Positions 17,875 through 28,900 of a stretch of DNA of 64,000 nt are shown piece by piece. Location: NCBI GenBank assembly GCA_020635695.1, contig JACJZH010000010.1:97219-161218 (forward strand), written 5' to 3'. This DNA comes from Flavobacteriales bacterium (GTDB taxonomy: Bacteria; Bacteroidota; Bacteroidia; Flavobacteriales_F; PHOS-HE28). The position numbers and the translations under genes were made by a program. The notes under the pieces are model-generated. The model was not told the DNA's origin, made no database searches, and worked only from the letters and a program-made list of their open reading frames with translations. Within the stretch, counting starts at the first letter, position 1; every line of letters begins with the position of its first letter.

Positions 17875-18066
17875 ATGCCCAAGATGAAGACCCTGTCCGG
17901 CGCCAAGAAGCGGTTCAAGCTGACCGGCACCGGCAAAGTGAAGCGCAAGCACGCGTATCACAACCACATCCTGACCAAGAAGCACAAGAAGCGCAAGCGC
18001 AACCTCGCCAAGTTCACCCTGGTGCACCCGGGCGATGAGAAGAACGTGCTCGCGCTGCTGAAGTAA
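17875..18066 (+). CDS. rpmI: 50S ribosomal protein L35
   Basis: A 63-residue basic protein with the L35 sequence pattern: [20 protein letters not shown] at the start and a lysine-rich middle ([12 protein letters not shown]). Length is normal for the family. It is placed between infC and rplT as in most bacteria and is presumably cotranscribed with them. Confidence 0.97.
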   Translation: MPKMKTLSGAKKRFKLTGTGKVKRKHAYHNHILTKKHKKRKRNLAKFTLVHPGDEKNVLALLK

Positions 18067-18123
18067 ACGACCCTTCTACCGGGTAAGAGGTAGTGTTCAC
18101 CAGGGCGTGTCGCCCATCAAGAT

Positions 18124-18139
18124 CCCGCCATTTGGCGGG
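18124..18139 (+). promoter_or_regulatory. Hairpin in the rpmI-rplT intergenic leader
   Basis: CCCGCC (18124-18129) and GGCGGG (18134-18139) form a 6-bp stem with an ATTT loop, 26 bp before rplT. In other bacteria the L20 cistron leader binds L20 for feedback control. This hairpin is a candidate element, but there is no direct sequence match to a known L20 site. Confidence 0.35.
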
Positions 18140-18165
18140 GCGCGCACGACCGAAAACCAAACGAA

Positions 18166-18510
18166 ATGCCCCGCAGTCAGAACAAAGTGGCCAGCAAGGC
18201 CCGCCGCAAGAAGATCCTGAAGCTCGCCAAAGGCAGCTTCGGACGCCGGAAGAACGTGTTCACCGTCGCCAAGAACAGCGTGGAGAAAGGCCTCTCCCAC
18301 GCCTACATCGGCCGCCGGTTGAAGAAGCGTGACTTCCGCTCCCTCTGGATCCAGCGGATCAACGCCGCGGCCCGCGAGCACGGCATGAGCTACAGCGTGC
18401 TCATGGACCGGCTGAAGAAGGCCAACATCGACCTGGACCGCAAGGCCCTGGCCGAGATCGCCTACTCCGACGCCGACGGCTTCAAGGCCATCGTGGAGAA
18501 GGTCAAGTGA
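18166..18510 (+). CDS. rplT: 50S ribosomal protein L20
   Basis: A 114-residue basic protein. It opens [20 protein letters not shown], continues with [21 protein letters not shown] and has the conserved C-terminal RNA-binding part ([20 protein letters not shown]). Length matches the family. It is the last gene of the operon: a strong intrinsic terminator follows 24 bp later. Confidence 0.97.
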   Translation: MPRSQNKVASKARRKKILKLAKGSFGRRKNVFTVAKNSVEKGLSHAYIGRRLKKRDFRSLWIQRINAAAREHGMSYSVLMDRLKKANIDLDRKALAEIAYSDADGFKAIVEKVK

Positions 18511-18534
18511 CCCGCACCCACCATCGAACGAACG

Positions 18535-18558
18535 AAAGGGCCCGCCGGGCCCTTTCTT
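18535..18558 (+). terminator. Intrinsic terminator of the thrS-infC-rpmI-rplT operon
   Basis: AAAGGGCCC (18535-18543) and GGGCCCTTT (18547-18555) form a perfect 9-bp stem with loop GCC, followed by CTT. Confidence 0.8.
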
Positions 18559-18580
18559 CATGGACCGTACCTTTCCATCC

Positions 18581-18811
18581 ATGACCCTTCTGCGCATCCT
18601 GGCGCTCGGCGTGCTCACCGTGATCTGCGGTGCCGGCATCTACGGGATCATCTATGCGCCCCGCTTCTTCAAGGTGGCGGCCATCCTGATGCTCGTACTG
18701 GCCGTGTACCTCACCTACCTGCTCATCAGGCAGTGGCTCGGGGGCCGGCGCAGGCCCGGTGATGACATCCCCGAGGCCGAGGTGATCGAGGAGGACGAAC
18801 GACCCGCATGA
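18581..18811 (+). CDS. Small two-helix membrane protein of unknown function
   Basis: Start ATG 18581 (MTLLRILALGVLTVICGAGI) gives 76 residues; an upstream ATG at 18560 would add seven and lies next to the terminator. Two hydrophobic segments (about residues 3-23 and 29-47) are followed by a charged, acidic tail (DDIPEAEVIEEDERPA). It overlaps the prohibitin-like gene by 4 bp (ATGA), so the two are translationally coupled, and the small protein may assemble with the SPFH protein. No family recognised. Confidence 0.68.
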   Translation: MTLLRILALGVLTVICGAGIYGIIYAPRFFKVAAILMLVLAVYLTYLLIRQWLGGRRRPGDDIPEAEVIEEDERPA

Positions 18812-19665
18812 ACATGAAGAACAACATCCCTGCCCTGAGCGCCCTGATCACCATCGTGGTGGTGTTCGTGGTGCTGCTCGCCAACTCCTTTCAAAGCGTG
18901 GACCCCGGTCATGAAGGCGTCCTCTACCGACCCTTCGGCGGCGGCATCGATACGGCCATGGCCTACAAGGAGGGCGTCCACTTCATCATGCCCTGGGACG
19001 ATGTGATCGAGTACGACATGCGCAAGCAGACCCAGGAGTTGGACCTTTCGGTCCTGGACAGCAAAGGGCTCACGGTGAGCATCTCCATGAGCGTGATCTT
19101 CCGCGTGATGAGCAACCGCTCTCCCCTGCTGCACAACGAGATCGGGCCGAATTACGCCGAACGGATCATCAAACCCCAGGCGCTGGCAATCGTGCGGGAC
19201 ATCGTGGGCGGGTTCAGGGCCGAGGACCTGTACAGTGTGAAGCGGAACGAACTGCAGCAGATGGCCGAGGACCTGCTCAGCAGCGAGCTCACCCGCTACC
19301 ACCTGGTCACGGACGCCCTGTTGATCAAGGACGTGGACCTGCCCGACCAGATCGAGAAGGCCATCATCGCCAAGGAGGAACAGGAACAGCGCAACCTGCT
19401 GGCCGAGAAGAAGAAGACCGAGGCCTACGAACTGGCGCTGGCCAAGGTGCAGACCGCCAAGGGCGACTCGGCCAAGCGGATCATCAACGAACAGGCCGAG
19501 GCCGAGGCCATCCGGATCAAGCAGCAGCAGCTGGCTCGTGCCCCGCAGTACATCGAGTACCTGCGTGCCCAGGCGGTGCTGGAAACGGCTCGCAAGTGGA
19601 ACGGGGAGTACGGATCGGGCAACGTGTTCGGGGATGCGCCCGTGTTGCTCAAGAATATGAAGTGA
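18808..19665 (+). CDS. Prohibitin-like SPFH domain membrane protein
   Basis: 285 residues with one N-terminal membrane anchor (ALSALITIVVVFVVLLANSF) followed by a band-7/SPFH domain. FQSVDPGHEGVLYRPFGGGI opens the domain as in prohibitins. The region EKAIIAKEEQEQRNLLAEKK through ELALAKVQTAKGDSAKRII is the long prohibitin coiled coil, and the C-terminus is normal. SPFH proteins form large ring-shaped or domed membrane assemblies that sequester or protect membrane proteases; the bacterial role varies. It is translated coupled to the small membrane protein just upstream. Confidence 0.85.
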   Translation: MNMKNNIPALSALITIVVVFVVLLANSFQSVDPGHEGVLYRPFGGGIDTAMAYKEGVHFIMPWDDVIEYDMRKQTQELDLSVLDSKGLTVSISMSVIFRVMSNRSPLLHNEIGPNYAERIIKPQALAIVRDIVGGFRAEDLYSVKRNELQQMAEDLLSSELTRYHLVTDALLIKDVDLPDQIEKAIIAKEEQEQRNLLAEKKKTEAYELALAKVQTAKGDSAKRIINEQAEAEAIRIKQQQLARAPQYIEYLRAQAVLETARKWNGEYGSGNVFGDAPVLLKNMK

Positions 19666-19687
19666 TCGACGATCTTTGCGCCCTCCC

Positions 19688-19761
19688 GGGGCAGTAGCTC
19701 AGCTGGCTAGAGCGTCGCGTTCGCAATGCGAAGGTCGGGAGTTCGAATCTCCTCTGCTCCA
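19688..19761 (+). tRNA. tRNA-Ala, anticodon CGC
   Basis: The cloverleaf can be drawn completely. The acceptor GGGGCAG (19688-19694) pairs with CTGCTCC (19754-19760), and the D-stem is GCTC/GAGC. The anticodon stem TCGCG/TGCGA holds loop TTCGCAA with anticodon CGC at 19722-19724, and the T-arm is GGGAG/CTCCT with TTCGAAT. The acceptor contains the G3-U70 wobble pair, the identity element for alanyl-tRNA synthetase, which confirms Ala. The CCA end is not encoded. It reads GCG codons, in keeping with the GC-rich coding sequence. Confidence 0.95.
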
Positions 19762-19766
19762 CGAAC

Positions 19767-19790
19767 GACCCCTGCTCCGGTGGGGGTCTT
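19767..19790 (+). terminator. Hairpin after tRNA-Ala
   Basis: GACCCC (19767-19772) and GGGGTC (19783-19788) pair with a 10-nt loop, followed by TT. It sits between the tRNA and the convergent TPR lipoprotein gene and could serve either strand. Confidence 0.5.
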
Positions 19791-19796
19791 CGCATT

Positions 19797-20855
19797 TCAA
19801 GGGGCACCCACGCGGACGCCCTGGTCCGACAGGCGCTGAAGCCCCAGCGCAGCCAGCTCGAAGTCCGGCTTCAGGTCCAGCGCCTCCCGATAGTCGGCCG
19901 CCGCGCTGTCCAGCCGGCCGAGCCGTTCGTTGGCCACGCCCCGGTTGAACACCGCCTGGTGGTAGCCCGGCAGCAGCCGGTAGGCCTTGTCGAAGTCCGC
20001 GTGGGCCTGCTCCAGGTCGTTCAGGTGCTCGAGCCGGACCCAGCCGGCATTATACCAGGCCGTGGCGTTTCGTGGATCGATCTCCCGGATCCGGTCGTAG
20101 CAGGCGAGCGCCAGGCTGTCCTGACCATGCTCCTGGGCGAACATGCCCTTGTTGTAGAGGGCCTCCACGCTGCGCGGCCGCAGCTCGAGGGCCGTGTTGT
20201 AGTACTGCAGGGCCAGGTCATCATCGATGGCCGCGTGGAGCAGCCCCAGTTGAATGAAGGCATCGTAGAAGGAAGGGTCCTGTTCCACGGCCGTGCGGAT
20301 GCTGCTGATCGCCCGTGTGGTATCGCCCGTCTCCTTGTAGATCCAGCCTTTGAGGTAGTAGCCTTTGGCGAGGTTGGGGTCCGTGCGCAAGGCCTCGTTC
20401 ACCGCGTCCATGGCCAGCTGGTACTGGCGGAGCACGAGTTGGATCTCGGCCATCTTGAGGTGTGCCTCGGTGAGCCCGGGGTCCAGTTCGATGGCACGTT
20501 CGAACCGCGGAAGGGCCTGGGCCACCTGAAGGGAGAGGTAATAGGCCTCGCCGAGGGCAAGCTGGTATCGGGCATTGGTGCTGTCCAGCGCCAGCGCTCG
20601 TCTCAGATCATTGATGGCCTGATCGGTGCTGTCGAATCGCAGGTACAGCCGGGCGCGCTCAGCGAACAGCGCAGGGTCCGAGGGATCCGCCACGATGCGT
20701 TGCTCCAGATCGAAGAGGCCGGCCGACAAGCTGTCAAGCTCCCCGCCTCCTTCCTGTGTGGCGGACCGATCGCCACCGCCCGGCATGTTGCAGGAAGCGG
20801 CCAGCAGCAGAAGGACGGCAAGGACACTGTTCACCGTGAGCGGGTACCCCATCAT
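19797..20855 (-). CDS. TPR repeat lipoprotein
   Basis: 352 residues. The N-terminus carries a signal peptide ending in a lipobox (AVLLLLAASC), so the protein is probably lipid-anchored in the periplasm or outer membrane. The rest is TPR units with clear helix pairs, for example NARYQLALGEAYYLSLQVAQ, AHLKMAEIQLVLRQYQLAMD, KGYYLKGWIYKETGDTTRAI, EALYNKGMFAQEHGQDSLAL and TAWYNAGWVRLEHLNDLEQA. A perfect -7-like TACCTTTG and a 10-bp stem lie in the 40 bp before the start. Partners are unknown. Confidence 0.82.
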   Translation of the reverse strand: MMGYPLTVNSVLAVLLLLAASCNMPGGGDRSATQEGGGELDSLSAGLFDLEQRIVADPSDPALFAERARLYLRFDSTDQAINDLRRALALDSTNARYQLALGEAYYLSLQVAQALPRFERAIELDPGLTEAHLKMAEIQLVLRQYQLAMDAVNEALRTDPNLAKGYYLKGWIYKETGDTTRAISSIRTAVEQDPSFYDAFIQLGLLHAAIDDDLALQYYNTALELRPRSVEALYNKGMFAQEHGQDSLALACYDRIREIDPRNATAWYNAGWVRLEHLNDLEQAHADFDKAYRLLPGYHQAVFNRGVANERLGRLDSAAADYREALDLKPDFELAALGLQRLSDQGVRVGAP

Positions 20856-20861
20856 GCGAAG

Positions 20862-20895
20862 GGTCCCACCTGATGGCGGGACCCTCCAAAGGTAA
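20862..20895 (-). promoter_or_regulatory. -7-like element followed by a 5-prime UTR hairpin, TPR lipoprotein gene
   Basis: On the minus strand, TACCTTTG (20895-20888) matches the -7 consensus. It is followed at once by GGGTCCCGCC (20885-20876) and GGTGGGACCC (20871-20862) around an ATCA loop, ending 6 nt before the ATG at 20855. The hairpin may be the 5-prime end of the lipoprotein mRNA, the recA terminator, or both. Confidence 0.4.
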
Positions 20896-20985
20896 CCGGT
20901 GGCCTCCTGGCCCTGCCCGCCGAACGAGGGCAGGACTTGTCCTACCGGGCAAAGGCAGGTCCCGGCAGGTGGCGGCCGATCCCGG

Positions 20986-22008
20986 TCAGGCAGTGGCCTG
21001 GGGCTCCTGCGGCTGCATGGCGGCCTTGATCCTGGCCTCCAGCTCCTCGCAGAGCTCCGGGTTGTCGTCGAGCAACTGGCGGACCATGTCGCGACCCTGG
21101 CCGAGCTTGTTGTCCTCGTAGGAGAACCAGGAACCGCTCTTCTTGATCACACCGAGCTCCACGCCCATGTCGATGATCTCGCCGCTCTTGCTGATGCCTT
21201 GGCCATAGAGGATATCGAACTCGGTGCGGCGGAAGGGCGGCGCCACCTTGTTCTTCACGACCTTGATCTTCACGCGGTTGCCCACCACGGTCTCGCCGTC
21301 CTTGATCTGGGTGGCGCGGCGGATGTCGATCCGGATGCTGGAGTAGAACTTCAGGGCATTGCCCCCGGTGGTCGTCTCCGGATTGCCGAACATGACGCCG
21401 ATCTTCTCGCGGAGCTGGTTGATGAAGATGCAGCAGCAGCCCGTCTTGCCGATCGTTCCGGTCAACTTCCGGAGGGCCTTGCTCATCAGGCGGGCCTGCA
21501 TGCCCACCTGGCTGTCGCCCATTTCTCCCTCGATCTCGGCGCGCGGAGTAAGTGCGGCCACGGAGTCCACCACCAGCAGGTCGATGGCCCCCGAGCGGAT
21601 CAGGTTGTCGGCGATCTCCAGCGCCTGTTCCCCATTGTCGGGCTGGCTGATCAGGAGGTTCTCCGTGTCCACGCCCAGGTGCTCCGCATAGAAGCGGTCG
21701 AAGGCGTGCTCCGCATCGATGATGGCGGCGATGCCGCCCTTCTTCTGCACCTCGGCGATCGCATGGATCGCCAGGGTGGTCTTACCACTGCTCTCCGGGC
21801 CATAGATCTCGACGATCCGGCCCTTGGGATATCCGCCCACGCCCAGCGCCAGGTCCAGACCGATCGAACCGGAGGGGATCACCTCCACCTGCTCGATGGC
21901 ATCGTCGCCGAGCTTCATGATGGCCCCCTTGCCGAAGGTCTTCTCCAGCTTGTCCATCGTGAGCTGAAGGGCCTTCAGCTTCTCCTTGTTCACTTCCACA
22001 GCGGCCAT
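20986..22008 (-). CDS. recA: Recombinase RecA
   Basis: 340 residues. The Walker A motif is [10 protein letters not shown] in the context [20 protein letters not shown]. The Walker B strand ([20 protein letters not shown]), the L2 loop with [18 protein letters not shown] and the C-terminal domain all match RecA. It polymerises on single-stranded DNA for strand exchange and for the SOS response. It lies 40 bp downstream of bcp on the same strand. I see no LexA-type SOS box upstream, but the Bacteroidota motif is poorly defined. Confidence 0.98.
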   Translation of the reverse strand: MAAVEVNKEKLKALQLTMDKLEKTFGKGAIMKLGDDAIEQVEVIPSGSIGLDLALGVGGYPKGRIVEIYGPESSGKTTLAIHAIAEVQKKGGIAAIIDAEHAFDRFYAEHLGVDTENLLISQPDNGEQALEIADNLIRSGAIDLLVVDSVAALTPRAEIEGEMGDSQVGMQARLMSKALRKLTGTIGKTGCCCIFINQLREKIGVMFGNPETTTGGNALKFYSSIRIDIRRATQIKDGETVVGNRVKIKVVKNKVAPPFRRTEFDILYGQGISKSGEIIDMGVELGVIKKSGSWFSYEDNKLGQGRDMVRQLLDDNPELCEELEARIKAAMQPQEPQATA

Positions 22009-22048
22009 GTTATGATGGTTTTTATTGGTTACAGGACGATCGGGCCGT

Positions 22049-22504
22049 TCAGCCCTCGAGCACCTGCCGTGCGTGCTCCTTGGTCTTCACCTTGTCGATG
22101 ACGCGAGCGATGCGGCCTCCTTCATCAATGAGGTATGTGGTCCGGAGCACGCCTTCGAACTCGCGGCCCATGAACTTCTTGGGGCCCCAAGCTCCATAGG
22201 CCTTGATCACCTGCTTGTCGGGGTCGGCCAACAACCGGAAAGGAAGGTCATACTTGTCGACGAACTTCCGGTGCTTCCCTTCGGGGTCGGGACTAACACC
22301 GATGACCTCATAGCCGGACTCTCGCAATTCATCATGCGCATCACGCAGACTACAGGCTTCCGCGGTGCATCCCGGCGTGTCGTCCTTCGGATAGAAGTAC
22401 AGCACCACCTTTCGTCCTTGGTAGTCCTTCAAGCGCACCGGCTTGCCTTCCTGGTCAACACCGCTCAACTCCGGTGCCTTCGCTCCCACCTCCAACAAGC
22501 TCAT
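22049..22504 (-). CDS. bcp: Thioredoxin-dependent peroxiredoxin, Bcp/PrxQ type
   Basis: 151 residues, the normal length. The peroxidatic cysteine is C46 in [18 protein letters not shown], and the resolving cysteine C51 follows five residues later, the arrangement of the PrxQ alpha-2 helix subtype. No signal peptide, so it is cytoplasmic. It reduces hydrogen peroxide and organic hydroperoxides with electrons from thioredoxin. It precedes recA on the same strand, and the two may share a transcript. It diverges from the giant adhesin gene across a 413-bp spacer. Confidence 0.93.
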   Translation of the reverse strand: MSLLEVGAKAPELSGVDQEGKPVRLKDYQGRKVVLYFYPKDDTPGCTAEACSLRDAHDELRESGYEVIGVSPDPEGKHRKFVDKYDLPFRLLADPDKQVIKAYGAWGPKKFMGREFEGVLRTTYLIDEGGRIARVIDKVKTKEHARQVLEG

Positions 22505-22917
22505 GCGGGTTCGCTATTGACGATATTGCTGTCAGTTGTTCGACGGACAAATAAGCAAGCGTTCCGGATCCCGCCAAATCTCATGTCGGAAAAAGTTGTC
22601 AACAGGTCCGCTGACTACCCTTCCAGTGCTGTCGACGAATAGGCTCTTTCCATCGATGAGCACTTGACAAGGTTCGACCATCACACTTACTTCGCGTCAC
22701 TCTTCGTTGACGATCGACCTGCGAGCGGGAGGTCCTTGAACAAGGAAACTCCCATGCGGCGAACGAATCACACCCTTTCCGGGCGGCCCCAAGAGAGGCC
22801 CCTCATCCCTGGATCCGGCCACCTGCTCGACCCCGAGCTCTGGTGCCTGTTGTGCATCGGCGCCTTGCTGGTGCTTGCCCATTGAATCCTGCCGTCCCAC
22901 TCTACCAACCATTAGTC
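22505..22917. other. 413-bp spacer between bcp and the giant adhesin gene
   Basis: No established gene or RNA is recognised. It holds a promoter-like pair for the adhesin (22664-22694). A 43-codon ORF at 22754-22885 ends in a short hydrophobic stretch (LWCLLCIGALLVLAH) and has no known relative; it would be a leader peptide if real, but I do not call it. Confidence 0.5.
22664..22694 (+). promoter_or_regulatory. Putative promoter of the giant adhesin gene
   Basis: TTGA (22664-22667), a 19-bp spacer and TTACTTCG (22687-22694) resemble the Bacteroidota -33/-7 pair. It would give a long 5-prime UTR of about 220 nt containing the 43-codon ORF. Confidence 0.35.
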
Positions 22918-25900
22918 ATGGAACACATTACCCGACTTCTTAAATGGCCAAGGGAATGGAGCCGCTGGCTTATGCTGCTCCTTCCGCAACTGGTCCTCGG
23001 TCAGTTCTCGGACCATGCGCACGACCACGAACTGGACGAGCTGCTCCACCACCACGAGCAGCAGCTCGAATTCGTGGAGAACAACGGTCAGTTCGGTGAT
23101 CGCGTGCGCTACCGGCTTGATCTTCCCCACGGACAGGCGGTGGCCACGCCGGAGGGCATGGTCATCTCCATGTTCGATCCGGCCAGTGTGGCACAACGCC
23201 AGCGTGAAGGCATCCTGATCGAACAGGAGGTCCAGCGTGGCCTGCCTATGCGTGACCTGACCTGGCGGCAGCGCGGACATGCCTGGCTGATGCGCCCGGT
23301 GGGTGCTTCTCCGCGTATGCGCGTGGAGGGCCGCCATGCGCATCGGGGAACCTCCAACTTCTTTCTTGGTGACCGACAGGCAATGGACGTGACCAGCTAC
23401 CAGGAGGTCTGGTACAGGGACGTCTATCCCGGCATCGACCTGCGCTACTACCCGGCGGAGGACGGCTCCTTGGAATATGACCTGCTGTGCAACGCCGGAA
23501 GCGACCCGAACGACATCGCCCTGGCCTTTGACGGCATCGAAGGTCTGCGGTTGAACGCCGAGGGGGAGCTCGTCCTCCCCACCCTGCTTGGTGAGGTGAG
23601 CTTCCCGGCCCCCTACGTTTATCAGCAGGTCAGAGGCCGTGAGGTGGAGGTCCCCTCCACGTACCGGATCGATGAGGAGGGCCGTCTGCGCTTCACGCTG
23701 GGCGACCACGACGCCACCATTCCCTTGGTCATCGACCCCATCGCCCTGCGTTGGGCCACCTGGGTGAACACCGCCTCCACAGGTGACAATCACGGCCACT
23801 GCATCTGGGTGGATCCGAACGATGGCGCCATCTACGTGGTGGCACGGGTGGTGGGCACCACCGACCAGATCACCCCGGGAGCCTTCGACGTGACCGCCAA
23901 CGGGAATCTGGAGATCATCATCGGCAAGTACCTGGAACCCGCCACCATCGGGGGCAGCGGCACCCGCGTCTGGCAGACCTATGTGGGCGGCAACGGTGAC
24001 GACAACCCTTATGCCATGGAACAGGGCCCGGATGGCAACCTGTACATCACCGGGCAGACCACCAGCACCAACTTCCCCCTGCTCGGCGGACCCGATTTCT
24101 CCGGCCCCAGCATCGACCAGCAGGGACAGTCCGGCGTGGACGTCTTCGTGTTGAAGATCAACACCGCCGGCACCTCGATCAAAGCCTCCGTGATCGGCGG
24201 TAACGGGACCGACAACAATTTCGATGTACGGCTCGCCGCCAACAACGACGTGTTCGTGTGCGGCAGCACCACCAGCACCAACCTGGCCACGTTGAACCCC
24301 GGCACCGGTGCCAGCAATACGAACAACGGTAGCAACGATGTGCTGGTCTTCCGACTTGGGCAGGACCTGTCCTCATTGGTGTGGATGGAGAATTACGGGG
24401 GTAGCGGAAGCGATGTGGGCAGCATCATGTTGCACGACCTGGTGTCAGGCGACCTTTTCGTCGGTGGCAACACGAGCAGCAACAACTTCCCCCTGCTGAA
24501 CGCCCGGCAGAGCTCTCGGGGCGGTTCCTCCGCAGGATTCATCCAGCGCCGTCTGGGAGCGACCGGAGGGGCGTTGTGGTCCTCCTACTTCTCCTCATCC
24601 TCCGGGGATGACGCCAATCTGCTTTGCATGGCCTTCAACAACGACCGCACGGAGATCTACTTCGGCGGAGTGACGGAAGGGCTGAACAGTGCGAACATCA
24701 CCACAGGGGTCTACGATACCGGTCACAACGGGAGCAACGACTTCTATGTGGCCCACATGGACATCGACCAGAACTTCATCGCAGGCACCTATATCGGAGG
24801 ATCCGGGAACGAGGTGAACATGATGGGCCTGAACACGGACCAGAACGACGATGTGTACGTGTTCGGATATACGGGCAGCGGCAACTTCCCCACTTCGGCC
24901 GCTCCCGACGTGCCGCTACAGACCTCGAACAACGGGGGCGACGACAAGGTCTTCCTGAAGCTGGAAAGCGATCTGGCCTCCCTCGAGTTCAGCACCTATT
25001 ATGGAGGAAGCCAGGACGACTACGACCCCGTGGGTGAACGCGGCATCAAGTTCAGCAACTGCCGCATCTACACGATCGTCACTTCGGAATCCAACAACAT
25101 CCCACTGACCCAGGGTGCACTGAACACTACCAAGAACAGCAGCAGTTCGATCTATGAACCCGGGCTCGTGGTCTGGGCCAATCCACCCGACCTGCTCGGG
25201 AACACGATCACCGGCAACCAGACCGTCTGCGCCGGAGACGTCCCCACCGACATCACCGGCTCTGAGCCCGCCTACGTACTGCCGACCATCGTCCGCAACA
25301 ACGCGGCGTCCAGTTATCCCTCACTGGGAAGCGCCGCCACGTACCAGTGGCAGATCAGCACCGACAGCCTGACCTGGAACGATATCCCGGGCGCCACGGC
25401 CCAGGACCTGCCCGGAGCACTCGTCGGTCCTTTGACGCAGAAGACCTTCATCCGGCGCATCATCGGTGGTGATGCCTGCATCCTGGCAGGTGCGGCCGAC
25501 CAGGTCGTGACCGTGCGCATCATCGGGGTCACCGCACAAGTGACCAACGTGACCTGCAACGGGGCGAACAATGGCAGCATCACCGCCCAATCCGATGGTC
25601 AGCCTCCGTTCTCCTACCAATGGAGTTCGGGACAGACGACCCAGACGATCACCGGTCTGACTCCGGGCAACTACACCGTGACCGTCACGGACGGTAGCGG
25701 ATGCCAGGCATCAGGAACGTTCCAAGTGAACGAGCCTCCCCTGCTCACCGCATCGGTGAACGTGGTAGACGCCACATGCAACACCAGCAACGGCTCAGCC
25801 TCCACCTCCGTCGCGGGCGGAACGCCCCCCTACATCTATCAATGGAGCAACGGCAGCTCGGGCAGCTCGATCTCGGGCGTACCGGGTGGTGCATACAGCG

Positions 25901-28900
25901 TGACCATCACCGATCAACTGGGGTGTTCCATCACCCTGCCTACCAACATCGGCAACACCGGCCTGCCCGGTGCCGATGCCGGACCCTCCATCGAGATCAC
26001 TTGCTTAAATGGTCCCGCTGTACAACTGTCCGGCTCATCACCAACGAACGGGGTCAGCTTCGCCTGGACGGCCAGCAACGGAGGGAACATCGTTTCCGGA
26101 GCGAACACGGCCACACCTGAAGTGAACGCACCAGGCACCTACACCTTGACGGTGACGAACGACCAATCGGGCTGTACAAGTTCGGACCAGGTCGTCGTCA
26201 CGGAAGACACTGATCTTCCGGATGCATCGGCCTCGGTATCCGGTATTCTCACCTGTGCGGTCACCTCCGTTCAAGTGAATGGCGCCAGCACCACGGCAGG
26301 TGTGTCCTTCTCCTGGACCGGGCCGGGTGGCTTCAACTCCTCCGACCAGAACCCCGTGGTCACCACGGCAGGCACCTACGTGCTGACCGTGACCGGTGCC
26401 AACGGATGCACCAGCACCGCCAACGCCCTGGTCGATGAGGACCTGACCCTGCCCGGAGCTTCGGCCACCGGCGGCACCCTCACCTGCGATGTCACCTCGG
26501 TGATGCTCATGGGCGGTGGCAACGGTTCCTACAGCTGGACCGGGCCGGGTGGCTTCACCAGCTCCGACCAGAACCCCGTGGTCGCCACGGCAGGCATCTA
26601 TGTGCTGACCGTGACCGGTGCCAACGGATGCACCAGCACCGCCAACGCCCTGGTCGATGAGGACCTGGACCTGCCGGGCGCTTCGGCCTCCGGCGGCACC
26701 CTCACCTGCGACGTCACCTCGGTGATGCTCATGGGCACTGGCAACGGGTCCTTCTCCTGGACCGGACCCGGTGGCTTCACCAGCTCCGACCAGAACCCCG
26801 TGGTCGCCACGGCAGGCACCTACACCCTGACGGTCACCGGTGCCAACGGTTGCACCAGCCAGGCCAGCGCTGATGTGCTCCTCGATGCGGACGCGCCCGG
26901 CGCTTCGGCCACCGGCGGCACCCTGACCTGTGACGTCACCTCGGTGATGCTCATGGGTTCCGGCAACGGGTCCTTCTCCTGGACCGGACCCGGTGGCTTC
27001 ACCAGCTCCGACCAGAACCCCGTGGTCGCCACGGCAGGCACCTACACCCTGACGGTCACCGGTGCCAACGGTTGCACCAGCCAGGCCAGCGCTGATGTGC
27101 TCCTCGATGTGGACGTGCCCGGCGCTTCGGCTACTGGCGGCACCCTGACCTGTGACGTCACCTCGGTGATGCTCATGGGTTCCGGCAACGGGTCCTTCTC
27201 CTGGACCGGACCCGGTGGCTTCACCAGCTCCGATCAGAACCCCGTGGTCGCCACCGCAGGCACCTACGTGCTGACCGTGACCGGTGCCAACGGATGCACC
27301 AGCACCGCCAACGCCCTGGTCGATGAGGACCTGACCCTGCCCGGCGCTTCGGCCACCGGCGGCACCCTCACCTGCGACGTCACCTCGGTGATGCTCATGG
27401 GCACTGGCAACGGGTCCTTCTCCTGGACCGGACCCGGTGGCTTCACCAGCTCCGACCAGAACCCCGTGGTCGCCACGGCAGGCACCTACACCCTGACGGT
27501 CACCGGTGCCAACGGTTGCACCAGCCAGGCCAGCGCTGATGTGCTCCTCGATGTGGACGTGCCCGGCGCTTCGGCTACTGGCGGCACCCTGACCTGTGAC
27601 GTCACCTCGGTGATGCTCATGGGTTCCGGCAACGGGTCCTTCTCCTGGACCGGACCCGGTGGCTTCACCAGCTCCGATCAGAACCCCGTGGTGGCCACGG
27701 CAGGCACCTACACCCTGACGGTCACCGGCGCCAACGGTTGCACCAGCCAGGCCAGCGCTGATGTGCTCCTCGATGTGGACGTGCCCGGCGCTTCGGCTAC
27801 TGGCGGCACCCTGACCTGTGACGTCACCTCGGTGATGCTCATGGGTTCCGGCAACGGGTCCTTCTCCTGGACCGGACCCGGTGGCTTCACCAGCTCCGAT
27901 CAGAACCCCGTGGTCGCCACCGCAGGCACCTACACCCTGACGGTCACCGGCGCCAACGGTTGCACCAGCCAGGCCAGCGCTGATGTGCTCCTCGATGTGG
28001 ACGTGCCCGGCGCTTCGGCTACTGGCGGCACCCTGACCTGTGACGTCACCTCGGTGATGCTCATGGGTTCCGGCAACGGGTCCTTCTCCTGGACCGGACC
28101 CGGTGGCTTCACCAGCTCCGATCAGAACCCCGTGGTGGCCACGGCAGGCACCTACACCCTGACGGTCACCGGCGCCAACGGTTGCACCAGCCAGGCCAGC
28201 GCTGATGTGCTCCTCGATGTGGACGTGCCCGGCGCTTCGGCTACTGGCGGCACCCTGACCTGTGACGTCACCTCGGTGATGCTCATGGGTTCCGGCAACG
28301 GGTCCTTCTCCTGGACCGGACCCGGTGGCTTCACCAGCTCCGATCAGAACCCCGTGGTCGCCACCGCAGGCACCTACACCCTGACGGTCACCGGCGCCAA
28401 CGGTTGCACCAGCCAGGCCAGCGCTGATGTGCTCCTCGATGTGGACGTGCCCGGCGCTTCGGCTACTGGCGGCACCCTGACCTGTGACGTCACCTCGGTG
28501 ATGCTCATGGGTTCCGGCAACGGGTCCTTCTCCTGGACCGGACCCGGTGGCTTCACCAGCTCCGATCAGAACCCCGTGGTGGCCACGGCAGGCACCTACA
28601 CCCTGACGGTCACCGGCGCCAACGGTTGCACCAGCCAGGCCAGCGCTGATGTGCTCCTCGATGTGGACGTGCCCGGCGCTTCGGCTACTGGCGGTACCCT
28701 GACCTGTGACGTCACCTCGGTGATGCTCACGGGTTCCGGCAACGGGTCCTTCTCCTGGACCGGGCCAGGCGGCTTCAACTCCTCCGACCAGAACCCCGTG
28801 GTCGCCACGGCAGGCACCTACGTGCTCACCGTGACCGGCGCCAACGGATGCACCAGCCAGGCTTCCGCTGATGTCCTGCTGAATGCCGACGCTCCCGGCG

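Noticed and set aside
19676..19948. A 90-codon ORF starting next to tRNA-Ala
   Set aside because: It translates the tRNA itself and its reverse neighbour; such tRNA-derived ORFs are artefacts.
20986..22008. LexA-type SOS box upstream of recA
   Set aside because: I looked for an inverted repeat near the start and saw none that I could defend; the Bacteroidota motif is not well defined.
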